From Microbacterium sp. cx-55 (lineage in GTDB: Bacteria; Actinomycetota; Actinomycetes; Actinomycetales; Microbacteriaceae): 64,000 nt of DNA. A model generated the notes under the pieces. That model was given only the letters and a program-made list of their open reading frames with translations, did not search any database and had not been told where the DNA came from. Where the stretch lies: assembly GCF_021117345.1 (NCBI RefSeq), contig NZ_CP088261.1, positions 3,100,001 through 3,164,000 of the forward strand, read 5' to 3'. A program made the translations under genes and the position numbers. Below are positions 1 to 8,233 of the stretch, piece after piece. Numbering within the stretch: the first letter of the stretch is position 1; every line of letters begins with the position of its first letter.

Positions 1-420
1 TTCACACTGCGCTCGGGGAAGGCGATCGGGCGCCCGCAGGCCGACATCACACTGACGTTCCGGCCGGTGCGGCACCTGCCTGCGGGGTTCACCGGCGCCG
101 CGCCCGGTTCGGTGCTGCGTTTCTCGCTCGGGCCCGACGCGATGGCGCTCGCCCTCAACGTCAACGGCGGCGAGGACCCCTTCACCTTGACCCGCCAGAC
201 CATGGAGGCATCGCTCGGTGAGGGCGCGCTGCGCGCGTACGCCGAGGTGCTCTCCAGCATCCTCGACGGCGATGCCGCGCTGGCGGTCCGCGGCGACGCC
301 GCCGAGCAGTGCTGGCGCATCGTGCAGCCGATCCTCGACGCCTGGCACCGCGGCGACGTGCCCCTCGACGAGTATCCCGCCGGCTCGAGCGGCCCGGAGT
401 CCTGGCCCGCACTCCCCTGA
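1..420 (+). CDS. zwf: Glucose-6-phosphate 1-dehydrogenase, C-terminal part (5' end outside window)
   Basis: Open from the first base; 139 residues of the C-terminus are visible. The family enzyme oxidises glucose-6-phosphate to 6-phosphogluconolactone with NADP+ in the cytosolic pentose phosphate pathway. Seen: LRSGKAIG near the visible start, then ITLTFRPV, NVNGGEDPF, an Ala-rich helical stretch, and the characteristic tail WRIVQPILDAWHRGDVPLDEYPAGS, all typical of the G6PD C-terminal domain. The NADP-binding and catalytic His regions lie upstream of the window. The gene ends in a TGA followed by a G+C-rich gap, so it is probably not co-transcribed with the LacI operon. Confidence 0.9.
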   Translation, partial: FTLRSGKAIGRPQADITLTFRPVRHLPAGFTGAAPGSVLRFSLGPDAMALALNVNGGEDPFTLTRQTMEASLGEGALRAYAEVLSSILDGDAALAVRGDAAEQCWRIVQPILDAWHRGDVPLDEYPAGSSGPESWPALP

Positions 421-635
421 CCCGGGGTTCGCCCGTGCGCCCCGGGGGTTCGCCCGCGCGCCTCGGGTGCGCGCGCCTCGGATGTGCGCCCGCACTCCCC
501 TGACCCGAGGCTTCCCCCGCGCGCCTCGGGTACGCGCGCCCGCGCTCGCGCGCGCTGATCTCTCGCGCCCTCCGCGCGCGCCGCCCCTCGTGCGCGCCAG
601 AACGCAGGGCCGCAGAAAAATGTGTTGCGAAATCA
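421..635. other. Gene-free low-complexity stretch
   Basis: Between zwf and the operator of the next operon. It consists of imperfect direct repeats built around CGCGCGCCTCGGGT, alternating with CCCGCACTCCCCTGACCCG-like segments copied from the last bases of zwf (the 3' end sequence recurs near 490-505). No promoter, RNA gene or credible reading frame was seen. The duplicated gene end suggests replication slippage. Confidence 0.5.
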
Positions 636-683
636 GATAATGCGCATTAGCATGAGGCGAGCATCGTGATGATGCGCATTATC
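636..683 (+). promoter_or_regulatory. Twin palindromic operator of a LacI-family repressor
   Basis: Two palindromes with a central CG, as usual for LacI-family sites. The first contains the perfect 12-mer TAATGCGCATTA (638-649). The second is GATGATGCGCATTATC (668-683), palindromic except for one pair. Their centres are 32 bp apart, about three helical turns, so two dimers could bind the same face. They lie 26 bp upstream of the LacI start codon, so autoregulation and control of the whole sugar operon are inferred. Confidence 0.7.
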
Positions 684-708
684 AGCTTCACCACTCGACG
701 GAGAGCAC

Positions 709-1755
709 ATGAGCCGCAGCGAAACCGGACGGATCACCCAGCAGCGCATCGCGCAGCTCGCGGGGGTCAGCCAGTCCACGGTCTCCCTGGTCCTGAACGG
801 CCGCAGCGACGGTAGCGTCCGCATCCCGCAAGAGACCCGCGAGCGCATCCTCAAGGTCATCGAGGAGACCGGCTACGTCGCCGATCCGTCAGCACGCCGA
901 CTCGCGGGTGGCGACAACCACATCCTGGGCGTCTTCACCTACGAGCCCGCCTTCCCCACCGAGAGCATCGACTTCTACACTCCACTGCTCGCGGGCATCG
1001 AGGCCGGCGCCGAGATCGTCGGATCCGACCTGCTGCTCTTCACGAGCGCCCCCGTCGTCGACGGCCGTCGTCAGCTCTTCCACGAGCGCAACCGGCTGCG
1101 GCTGGCGGATGGTGTGCTCCTGCTCGGCGTCGAGATGGATCCGGTGGAGCTGCGCCGCCTCACCGAAGACGACTTCCGGGTCGTCGCCGTCGGTCGCCGT
1201 GACACCCCCGGCATCCCCTACGTGGGAATCGACTACGCGGCCGCCGCGACCGCCCTCGTGCACCGCGCCGCCGCCCTCGGGCACGAGCGCGCCAGCTTCC
1301 TGCACCGCTCCAGCCTCGGAGAGTCCGTGCTCGATCGCCGTCGCGGTGTCGTCGAGGGGGCGGCCACCGCGGGCATCGCCCTCGAGAACCGCACGACGGA
1401 CGGCGTCGACCCGAAGGCGGACTGGGCCGCGGTGCGTGCCTCCGGAGCCACTCTCCTCATCGCCGAAGAGCCCGCCCTCGCCGCCGCCATCCTCGACCTG
1501 GCGGAGCGCGACGGCGTATCCGTGCCCCACGACCTGAGCGTCGTCGCGCTCGGTTCGGTCGCCCGCCCCGGCGCCGCCGCCGTCGAAATCACCCGGCTCG
1601 TGCCGCCCCGCGAAGAGCTCGGCGAGCGCGCCGTGGCGCTGCTGGCCCGCATCCTGAGCGAAGGCGCCGAGGTTCCGGCCGCCGACCGCCGCACGCTCAT
1701 GGAGTGCCCGATCGCCGACGGCGTCACCCTCGCCGCGGCACGGGCCACCCGATGA
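709..1755 (+). CDS. LacI-family transcriptional regulator
   Basis: 348 residues, full length for the family. Residues 8-30 form the helix-turn-helix, with the typical RIAQLAGVSQSTVSLVLNGR, followed by a hinge region (PSARRLAGG) and a periplasmic-binding-protein-like sensor domain to the end. It is expected to bind the twin palindrome just upstream and release it when a sugar or sugar derivative binds. ATG is preceded by GGAGAG. Its stop overlaps the next start (ATGA), so it is co-translated with the oxidoreductase and transporter genes. The effector cannot be read from the sequence. Confidence 0.88.
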   Translation: MSRSETGRITQQRIAQLAGVSQSTVSLVLNGRSDGSVRIPQETRERILKVIEETGYVADPSARRLAGGDNHILGVFTYEPAFPTESIDFYTPLLAGIEAGAEIVGSDLLLFTSAPVVDGRRQLFHERNRLRLADGVLLLGVEMDPVELRRLTEDDFRVVAVGRRDTPGIPYVGIDYAAAATALVHRAAALGHERASFLHRSSLGESVLDRRRGVVEGAATAGIALENRTTDGVDPKADWAAVRASGATLLIAEEPALAAAILDLAERDGVSVPHDLSVVALGSVARPGAAAVEITRLVPPREELGERAVALLARILSEGAEVPAADRRTLMECPIADGVTLAAARATR

Positions 1756-3356
1756 GCGCGCTCGAGACCGACGTCCTCGTCGTCGGCGGGGGGCTCGGCG
1801 GTGTCGCCGCGACGCTCGCCGCGCTCGAGGCCGGGCAACGGGTCGTGCTCGTCGAGCAGTACGCCTGGCTCGGTGGGCAGCTGACGAGCCAGGCCGTGCC
1901 GCTCGACGAGCACAGCTGGATCGAGCAGTTCGGTGCGACCTCGCGCTACCGGCGCCTGCGCGACGGCATCCGCGACTACTACCGCGACTGGTATCCACTC
2001 ACGGCCGCAGCGCGCGCGGACGCCACACTCAACCCGGGCAACGGCCTCGTGAGCCGGATGTGCGCGGAGCCGCGCGCGGGCGTCGCAGTCATCGACGCGA
2101 TGCTGGCGCCCCACCGTTCGGCCCGCCGGCTCACCCTCATCCAGCCCGCCGTCGCCGTGTCCGCCGACGTCCACCACGATCGGATCCGCGCGGTGACCGT
2201 CCGCGGTCTCGACGACGATCGCGAGACCGAGATCGTCGCGCGGTTCGTGGTCGATGCGACCGAGCTCGGCGATCTGCTCCCGCTCACCGGCGCCGAGTAC
2301 GTGACCGGGTTCGAGGCCCGCGCCGACACGGGCGAACCCAGCGCACCCGAGGAGGCGCAGCCGCACAACCAGCAGGCGTTCAGCTGGTGCTTCGTCGTCG
2401 ACCACGTCGAGGGCGACCACACGATCGACCGGCCCGTCGACTACGACACCTGGCGCGCCGTGCAGCCGGACTTCTGGGGAGCGCCGATGATCTCGCTCAC
2501 CGGCCCCGACCCGCGCACCCTCGAAACCCTCACCCGCACCTTCACGCCCGGAGCCTCCCGCGCCGATGCCGTCGCGGATCAAGGCAAAGACCCCGGCGAC
2601 CGGGAACTCTGGACCTTCCGCCGGATCCTCTCCCGCGACAACCTCCTGCCCGGGGCGATCCCGAGCGACCTCGTGCTCGTCAACTGGCCGATGATCGACT
2701 ACCTCGGCGGCACGATCGTCGACGTTCCCGCAGACGAGGTCGCCCGCCACGAAGCCGCGGCACGCCAGCAGTCGCTGTCGATGCTCTACTGGCTGCAGAC
2801 CGAGGCACCTCGCCCCGACGGCGGAACCGGCTTCCCCGGACTGCGACTGCGGGGCGATGTGACCCAGGGCCCGGACGGACTCGCGATGGCCCCCTACATC
2901 CGCGAGTCGCGCCGGATCAAGGCGCGCACGACCGTGACCGAGAACGACCTGTCGATCGCGCTCCGCGGCCACGGCGATCCGTTCACGACGCCCGACAGCG
3001 TCGGCATCGGGATGTACCGGATCGATCTGCATCCGTCGTCCGGCGGCGACAACTACCTCGACATCGCGAGCGCCCCCTTCGAGATCCCCCTCGGGATCCT
3101 GGTGCCGCGTCGCATCGAGAATCTGCTCGCCGGAAGCAAGAACGTCGGCACGACCCACATCACGAACGGGGCGTTCCGACTGCACCCCGTCGAGTGGAAC
3201 ATCGGCGAAGCGGCGGGGGCACTCGCCGCGTTCTGCATCGACCGTGCGGCGCTGCCCGGCGCCGTCCACAGCACTCCCGCGCTCCTGCGGGAATTCCAGA
3301 CCTCACTCACCCGAGACGGCGTCGAGCTGCACTGGCCAGACGTCCGAGGCTACTAG
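1752..3356 (+). CDS. FAD-dependent oxidoreductase (PF12831-type) in sugar operon
   Basis: 534 residues. The N-terminus has the dinucleotide-binding motif VVGGGLGG (residues about 10-17) and an acidic residue ending beta-2 (LVEQ). The GGQLTSQAVP segment and the C-terminal GTTHITNGAFRLHPVEWNIGEAAG region place it in the FAD_oxidored family found in carbohydrate and sialic-acid-type operons. The start is the ATG overlapping the LacI stop by 4 bp. A 20-bp gap with AGGAGAG separates it from the binding protein. Oxidation of the imported substrate or of a derivative is inferred from context; the substrate is unknown. Confidence 0.75.
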   Translation: MSALETDVLVVGGGLGGVAATLAALEAGQRVVLVEQYAWLGGQLTSQAVPLDEHSWIEQFGATSRYRRLRDGIRDYYRDWYPLTAAARADATLNPGNGLVSRMCAEPRAGVAVIDAMLAPHRSARRLTLIQPAVAVSADVHHDRIRAVTVRGLDDDRETEIVARFVVDATELGDLLPLTGAEYVTGFEARADTGEPSAPEEAQPHNQQAFSWCFVVDHVEGDHTIDRPVDYDTWRAVQPDFWGAPMISLTGPDPRTLETLTRTFTPGASRADAVADQGKDPGDRELWTFRRILSRDNLLPGAIPSDLVLVNWPMIDYLGGTIVDVPADEVARHEAAARQQSLSMLYWLQTEAPRPDGGTGFPGLRLRGDVTQGPDGLAMAPYIRESRRIKARTTVTENDLSIALRGHGDPFTTPDSVGIGMYRIDLHPSSGGDNYLDIASAPFEIPLGILVPRRIENLLAGSKNVGTTHITNGAFRLHPVEWNIGEAAGALAAFCIDRAALPGAVHSTPALLREFQTSLTRDGVELHWPDVRGY

Positions 3357-3376
3357 GGCTATCAGGAGAGACACCT

Positions 3377-4666
3377 ATGAGATCAGCAAAGACGCTGGCC
3401 GTCGCGGCGATCACCGCAGCGACCGCCCTCGCCGTCACCGCCTGCGCGGGAGGGTCGGGCAACACCTCCGAGCCGACCGAGAACATCGATCTGCGGATGA
3501 CGGTGTGGTCATCGAACGAGGACCACCTGGCCCTCTTCGACTCGATCGCCGACGCCTACATGGCCGACCACCCGGAGATCGCCTCCATCACCTTCGATCC
3601 GCTCCCGTTCGATGACTACACGAGCACCGTGACCACGCAGATCGCCGGCGGGAACGCCCCCGACCTGGCGTGGATCCTCGAGAACGCGGCGCCCGACTTC
3701 GTCTCGAGCGGCGCACTCGTGCCCCTCACCGACGTCTTCGAGGCGACCGACGGGTACGAGTACGACGACCTCGCCCCGAGCGCCACGGAACTCTGGACCG
3801 CCGACGACCAGCTCGTCGCGTACCCGTTCAGTACCTCGCCGTTCGTGGTCTTCGCGAACGACGATCTGCTCGCGCAGGCGGGGCAGCCGACGTCGGCCGA
3901 GCTGCAGGCATCCGGCGATTGGAACTGGGAGAAGATCGACGAGATCGGTTCCGCCGTTCACTCCAGCACCGGCAAGGCCGGCTTCGTGGTGCGCGACTTC
4001 GACTACCTGAACTGGGACTACCTCAGCACCGTGTGGAACGGATGGGGCGCCGCGCCCTGGAACGCCGACGGCACCGAGTGCACGTTCGCCAGCGACGAGA
4101 TGGTCGACGCCTTCACGTTCCTGCACGACGCGGCGTTCACATCGCAGTCGATGCCCGGACCGGGAACGACGGCCGACTTCTTCGCCGGCGAGGCCGCATT
4201 CACGGTCACCCAGATCTCCCGGGCGAACCTGCTCGCCGACGGAGGTTTCACGTGGAACCTGCTGCCGCTTCCGGAGGGACCGGTCGGTGAATACTCGGTG
4301 ACCGGCCAGGCCGGTATCGGCGCCCTCGCGAACGGCGCGAACACCGCCGCCGCGACGGAGTTCCTGGCGTTCTTCACCAACCCGGAGAATGCCGCGCAGC
4401 TCGCGGAGTACTTCCCGCCGCCCCGCACATCCCTCCTGACGGTCGACACGCTCGCCGGAGCGAACCCGCTGCTCACCCCCGAGCAGATCGAGGACGTCGT
4501 CATCCCCGGCATCGAGAACGGTGAGGTGCGACCGAGTCACACCGACTCCGCGCAGATCGCGCAGCAGGTGCGTGCCGGACTCGACGCCCTCTGGGTGGCG
4601 GATGCCGACATCCCCGCGGTTCTCGAGACCACCTGCGGAAACATCTCCCCCCTCCTCGAAGGCTGA
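3377..4666 (+). CDS. Sugar ABC transporter substrate-binding lipoprotein
   Basis: 429 residues, family 1 extracellular solute-binding protein. A short basic N-region, a hydrophobic helix and the lipobox VTAC, then a Gly/Ser linker, predict a membrane-anchored lipoprotein. The mature part has the two-lobed pattern: an MTVWSSNEDHLALFDSIADAYMA start, IAGGNAPDLAWI, the VAYPFSTSPFVVF hinge, and a WNWEKIDEIGSAV substrate-lobe segment. ATG at 3377 follows AGGAGAG at 3364-3369. Its stop shares bases with the next start (TGATG), so it is coupled to the permeases. Confidence 0.88.
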   Translation: MRSAKTLAVAAITAATALAVTACAGGSGNTSEPTENIDLRMTVWSSNEDHLALFDSIADAYMADHPEIASITFDPLPFDDYTSTVTTQIAGGNAPDLAWILENAAPDFVSSGALVPLTDVFEATDGYEYDDLAPSATELWTADDQLVAYPFSTSPFVVFANDDLLAQAGQPTSAELQASGDWNWEKIDEIGSAVHSSTGKAGFVVRDFDYLNWDYLSTVWNGWGAAPWNADGTECTFASDEMVDAFTFLHDAAFTSQSMPGPGTTADFFAGEAAFTVTQISRANLLADGGFTWNLLPLPEGPVGEYSVTGQAGIGALANGANTAAATEFLAFFTNPENAAQLAEYFPPPRTSLLTVDTLAGANPLLTPEQIEDVVIPGIENGEVRPSHTDSAQIAQQVRAGLDALWVADADIPAVLETTCGNISPLLEG

Positions 4667-5619
4667 TGATGGCTCTCCCCTCCTCCGTCTCCTCGGGTCG
4701 CGCCTCCGCGCGGCCCGAGGGGGCACCCCGGAAGCCGTGGCTGACGTACGCCCGCCGCGACGCCCTCGCGGGGTACGTGTTCATCGCCCCGCAGCTGATC
4801 GGCATCGTGCTGTTCGTCCTGGTCCCCCTCGGGCTGATCTTCTACTACGCGTTCCACGAGTGGAACGTGCTGGCGGGCACCTTCACGTTCGTCGGCCTCG
4901 AGAACGTGGATCGGCTGTTCTCCGATCCCCAACTCGCGCCGGTCCTCACCGCGACGGGTGTCTTCTCCATCGGTCTCGTGATCTTCAACCTGTCGCTGGC
5001 GCTTCTGCTCGCGGTGCTCCTGAACCGCCGCTGGCGCGGAGTCACCGCCTTCCGCACGATCTTCTTCTCCCCCGTCGTCGTCTCCCTCGTCGCCTGGACG
5101 ATCGTCTGGGGCTTCCTCCTGCAAGACAACGGCGGCATCAACGGGCTCCTGGCGGTCGTCGGGATCGACGGTCCGAACTGGCTTCGCGAGGGCGGAACGG
5201 CGATGGCGAGCGTCATCGTGGTGCAGGTCTTCAAGAATGTCGGGTTGAACATGGTGCTCTTCCTGGCCGCGTTGCAGGGGGTTCCCCGCGAGCTGCAGGA
5301 AGCCGCCCGGGTCGATGGCGCGAGCGACCGCACCGTCTTCACCCGCATCGTCCTCCCGCTCATCTCCCCGACCATCCTCCTGACCCTCGTGATCACGATC
5401 GTCGGTTCGCTGCAGGTGTACGCGCAGATCGCCGTGCTCACGCAGGGCGGCCCGGGCATCTCCACCACGGTGCTCGTCTATTACCTCGTGCAGCAGGCGT
5501 TCGAGTTCCACCAGTTCGGATACGGGTCGACGCTCGCCATCCTGCTGTTCCTGATCGTCCTCGTCCTCACGGTCGCGCAGTGGCAGTTGCGCAAGAGATG
5601 GGTCTTCTATGAGAACTGA
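4666..5619 (+). CDS. Sugar ABC transporter permease (MalF/UgpA type)
   Basis: 317 residues with about six membrane helices after a cytosolic N-terminus. The EAA loop that docks on the ATPase is QEAARVDGASDRTVFTRIVLPL-like in the C-terminal third. It pairs with the next permease to form the membrane channel. No ATPase gene is in the operon, so a shared MsmK-type ATPase encoded elsewhere is inferred, as is common for actinobacterial CUT1 transporters. The start overlaps the stop of the binding-protein gene; a second ATG three bases later is also possible. Confidence 0.88.
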   Translation: MMALPSSVSSGRASARPEGAPRKPWLTYARRDALAGYVFIAPQLIGIVLFVLVPLGLIFYYAFHEWNVLAGTFTFVGLENVDRLFSDPQLAPVLTATGVFSIGLVIFNLSLALLLAVLLNRRWRGVTAFRTIFFSPVVVSLVAWTIVWGFLLQDNGGINGLLAVVGIDGPNWLREGGTAMASVIVVQVFKNVGLNMVLFLAALQGVPRELQEAARVDGASDRTVFTRIVLPLISPTILLTLVITIVGSLQVYAQIAVLTQGGPGISTTVLVYYLVQQAFEFHQFGYGSTLAILLFLIVLVLTVAQWQLRKRWVFYEN

Positions 5620-6529
5620 CGCCCCGCCCGCCCCGGCACCCGCCGCCGCACCGGCACCGCCCGTCGTGCCGGCCGGCCGCCCGCGCCGGCCCGCCCCCGG
5701 ATCCCCGTGGCGCAAGGTGTTCTTCTACGGAGCACTCAGCATCCTCGCCATCCCGTTCGTCTTCCCGACGTGGTGGATGATCACGTCGTCGCTGAAGCCG
5801 GTCTCGGAGATCTTCGCGTTCCCGCCGTCGCTGTGGCCGACCGACCCGACGCTCGACGCCTACGTCGACGCGTTCACGATGCAGCCGTTCGCCCAGCAGT
5901 ATTTCAACAGCCTGTACATCGCCGTGTTCGTCACGGTGGGCACGATGCTGATCTCGGCGATGGCCGGCTACGCGTTCGCCCGCATCCGCTTCCCCGGGCA
6001 GAACGTGCTGTTCCTCGTGGTGCTGACGGGACTGCTCATTCCGAGCGAGGTGACGATCGTTCCGCTGTTCCAGATGTTCAACACGCTCGGACTCGTCAAC
6101 ACGCACTGGCCGATCCTGCTCGTGACGACCTTCGGGGCGCCGAGCGTGCTGGCGACGTTCATCATGCGGCAGTTCTTCCTCACGCTGCCGGTGGAGCTCG
6201 AAGAGGCCGCCCGGCTCGACGGACTCGGACGCTGGGCGATCTGGTGGCGGATCGCGCTGCCCCTGTCGCGGACCGCGCTGGCCGCCGTTGCGATCTTCAC
6301 GTTCCTGCACGTGTGGAACCTCTACCTGGAGCCGACCGTCTACCTGCTCTCCCCCGAACTGTTCACGCTCCCGCAGGCGCTCACGCGATACGCGGATGCA
6401 TACGGCGGCGAGATGTGGAACGTGCAGATGGCGGCCTCCACGATGACCGCACTGCCCGTGCTGATCGTCTTCGTGTTCGCGCAGAAGCAGTTCGTGGAAG
6501 GCCTCGCCCAGACCGGGCTGAAAGGCTAA
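5609..6529 (+). CDS. Sugar ABC transporter permease (MalG type)
   Basis: 306 residues. The N-terminal 35 residues are Pro/Ala-rich (APAPAAAPAPPVVPAG) and precede six membrane helices. The EAA motif EEAARLDGLGRWAIWWRIALPL is intact. The gene overlaps the upstream permease by 11 bp, so translation is coupled. It is the last gene of the LacI operon; a hairpin follows within 20-50 bp. The partner order (binding protein, F-type, G-type) is the usual CUT1 order. Confidence 0.88.
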   Translation: MRTDAPPAPAPAAAPAPPVVPAGRPRRPAPGSPWRKVFFYGALSILAIPFVFPTWWMITSSLKPVSEIFAFPPSLWPTDPTLDAYVDAFTMQPFAQQYFNSLYIAVFVTVGTMLISAMAGYAFARIRFPGQNVLFLVVLTGLLIPSEVTIVPLFQMFNTLGLVNTHWPILLVTTFGAPSVLATFIMRQFFLTLPVELEEAARLDGLGRWAIWWRIALPLSRTALAAVAIFTFLHVWNLYLEPTVYLLSPELFTLPQALTRYADAYGGEMWNVQMAASTMTALPVLIVFVFAQKQFVEGLAQTGLKG

Positions 6530-6547
6530 CCGATCCCACGCCGAACC

Positions 6548-6578
6548 GGCGTCCGATGCCCGCGCGGCGTCGGACGCC
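6548..6578 (+). terminator. Probable terminator of the sugar operon
   Basis: A 9-bp perfect stem, GGCGTCCGA / TCGGACGCC, with a 13-nt loop, 18 bp after the permease stop. It is followed by TTCGCGTTTG rather than a clean T-run, as is common in high-GC actinobacteria. Confidence 0.55.
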
Positions 6579-6604
6579 GCTTCGCGTTTGCGGGGGGGCA
6601 CGAA

Positions 6605-7128
6605 TTTGGAGGGGTTAGCGCGCGGGGCGTGCACCGAGGCCGCGCCGCACTGACCCGGGCCGGGCGGTGCCACCTCCGCACGCGCTCCCGCGACCTCCGA
6701 CGCGCGCTCCCGCGACCTCCGAGCGCGCTCCAACTCCTCCAAAACGCGGGTTTCGGGACGCCCCGGCCGGGCTACGCAGGATTTTGGAGGAGTTAGCACG
6801 CGCTCGGGGCGTGCACCGAGGCCGCGCCGCACTGACCCGGACCGGGCGGTGCCACCTCCGCGCGCGCTCCCGCGACCTCCGAGCGCGCTCCAACTCCTCC
6901 AAAACGCGGCCTCCGGGGTGCCCCGGCCTGCCGACGCACGATTCTGGAGGAGTTGGCGCGCGATGGGCGTCCGCACCGAGGCCGCGCTGCACTGACCCGG
7001 GCGGGCGGCGCGACCTCCGAGCGCGCTCCCGCGACCTCCGAGCGCGCTCCAACTCCTCCAAACCGCGGCGTCCGGGGCACCCAGACCGGCTGACGCACGT
7101 TTCTGGAGGAGTTAGCGCGCGCTCGGGG
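6605..7128. repeat. Tandem repeat family D: three palindrome-bearing units
   Basis: The start-to-start distances of the recurring TGGAGGAGTTAGCGCGCG-like segment (core at 6608, 6786, 6946, 7105) are 178, 160 and 159 bp. Each unit repeats a GTGCACCGAGGCCGCGC block and a CCACCTCC...CTCCCGCGACCTCC block, and ends in a large palindrome with 27-28 nt arms (6717-6744/6782-6809; 6877-6904/6942-6967; 7036-7062/7101-7128) around AACTCCTCCAAAA / TTTTGGAGGAGTT. The loops (about 37 nt) have diverged. Repeats and the preceding hairpin are all that is seen in the 6530-7337 gap. Reading frames across it are Arg/Ser/Pro low complexity and are not credible genes. Confidence 0.85.
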
Positions 7129-7337
7129 CTTCGGGGGGCGGCTGGCGCGCGAGCAGACAGGCGGAGCGGGTGCAAGCCGGGTGCCGGGCGCCGGGTGGCC
7201 GGGTGCCGGGTGGCGGGTGGCCGGGACCTATGAGCCTGCGGGGAATCGCGGCGGGAACATCCGCGGGTCGCATACGGTTGCATGGATCGGGCCGACGGCG
7301 TCCCCATAGATCAACTTCAGAGACACCCGGAGACATC

Positions 7338-7922
7338 ATGAGCACGATTTCGTCCCGCACGGCCGTCACCGACCGTCCCGTCCTCGACGTTTTCGCCGAG
7401 CGCTGGAGCACCCGCATCTTCGATGCCGCCGCCCCGCTCGACGAAGACGCCTTCCAGAGCGCCCTCGAAGCCGCGCGCTGGGCGCCCTCGGCGAGCAACA
7501 CGCAGCCCTGGCGCGCCATCGTCGCGCGTCGCGGCACGCCCGAGCACCAGCAGGTGCTCGATGCCCTGATGGGCTTCAACCAGGCCTGGGCGGGCGACGC
7601 ATCCGTCCTCGTCGTCTTCGTCACCGAGCTGGCGCGCGAAGACAACGAGCCGCTGCCCTGGGCGGTCTACGACACCGGCCAGGCCGCCGCATTCTTCACG
7701 ATCCAGGCGCACGCGGGCGGTCTCGCGACCCACCAGATGGGCGGATTCCACCGCGACGTGATCGCCTCGACCTTCGGCCTGGAATCCCGCTTCGAAGCCG
7801 TCTCGATCATGGCCGTCGGCACGCTCGGCGACCCGGCGACCGCCGACGCGGGAATCGTCGAGCGAGAGGGTGCCCCGCGCACCCGCCGCCCGATCGCCGA
7901 GACGCTCATCGTCAACGCCTGA
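7338..7922 (+). CDS. Nitroreductase-family protein
   Basis: 194 residues, usual size for the FMN-dependent nitroreductase fold. Seen: the FMN-phosphate-binding RWSTR segment near residues 16-20, AARWAPSASNTQPWR (FMN/substrate contact) at about 45-60, and the GQAAAFFTIQAHAGGLATHQMGGF helix region in the middle. It probably reduces nitro compounds, quinones or related substrates with NAD(P)H in the cytosol. ATG at 7338 follows CCGGAGAC. It stands alone between repeat regions. The physiological substrate is unknown. Confidence 0.85.
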   Translation: MSTISSRTAVTDRPVLDVFAERWSTRIFDAAAPLDEDAFQSALEAARWAPSASNTQPWRAIVARRGTPEHQQVLDALMGFNQAWAGDASVLVVFVTELAREDNEPLPWAVYDTGQAAAFFTIQAHAGGLATHQMGGFHRDVIASTFGLESRFEAVSIMAVGTLGDPATADAGIVEREGAPRTRRPIAETLIVNA

Positions 7923-8038
7923 TCCGGGTTCCGGATGCTGCCGCCCCGGCGCGCAGCATCCGCCCGGCCCGCGAGGTGATGGCCCGGCTCCGCCCCTGCG
8001 CCACCCAAGCCCCGCCCGGCCCACGCCCGACCTGGCCC

Positions 8039-8112
8039 GAAGCGAGGAGATGTGCCGAAGCGAGGACGGATGCGGATGCTTCGCTCCTCGCTCGAGCAGA
8101 TCTCCTCGCTTC
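8039..8112. repeat. Dispersed palindrome family A, copy A1
   Basis: Imperfect palindrome of 74 bp. The left arm contains GAAGCGAGGAG and GAAGCGAGGA 18 bp apart with ATGTGCC between; the right arm is the inverted equivalent with GAGCAGATC between two TCCTCGC motifs. The loop is rich in GGATGCGG. It lies between the nitroreductase and the polyketide synthase gene. Nothing else was seen in 7923-8233. Confidence 0.85.
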
Positions 8113-8233
8113 GGCCGCTGCGGCACCGGAGCGAGGCGCGAATCCCGCGACCCGGAGCGGCGACACTCTAGATCGACCGCAGCGGGTGCACCAGTGCGAC
8201 CCGCACACCCGCGATGCGTGTTTATGGTGAACC

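Noticed and set aside
6615..7307. Minus-strand frame of 230 codons across the family D repeats
   Set aside because: Its product is an Arg/Ser/Ala repeat that simply mirrors the 160-178 bp DNA period; all frames there are equally open and no ribosome site is present.
7268..7316. Promoter for the nitroreductase gene (TTGCAT ... ATAGAT)
   Set aside because: Spacer would be 22 bp, too long for a standard sigma-A promoter.
8039..8112. Family A elements as ordinary intrinsic terminators
   Set aside because: Several copies lie in divergent gaps (A3, A4, A5), there is no T-run, and arms are conserved in sequence between distant copies; real terminators here have unrelated stems.
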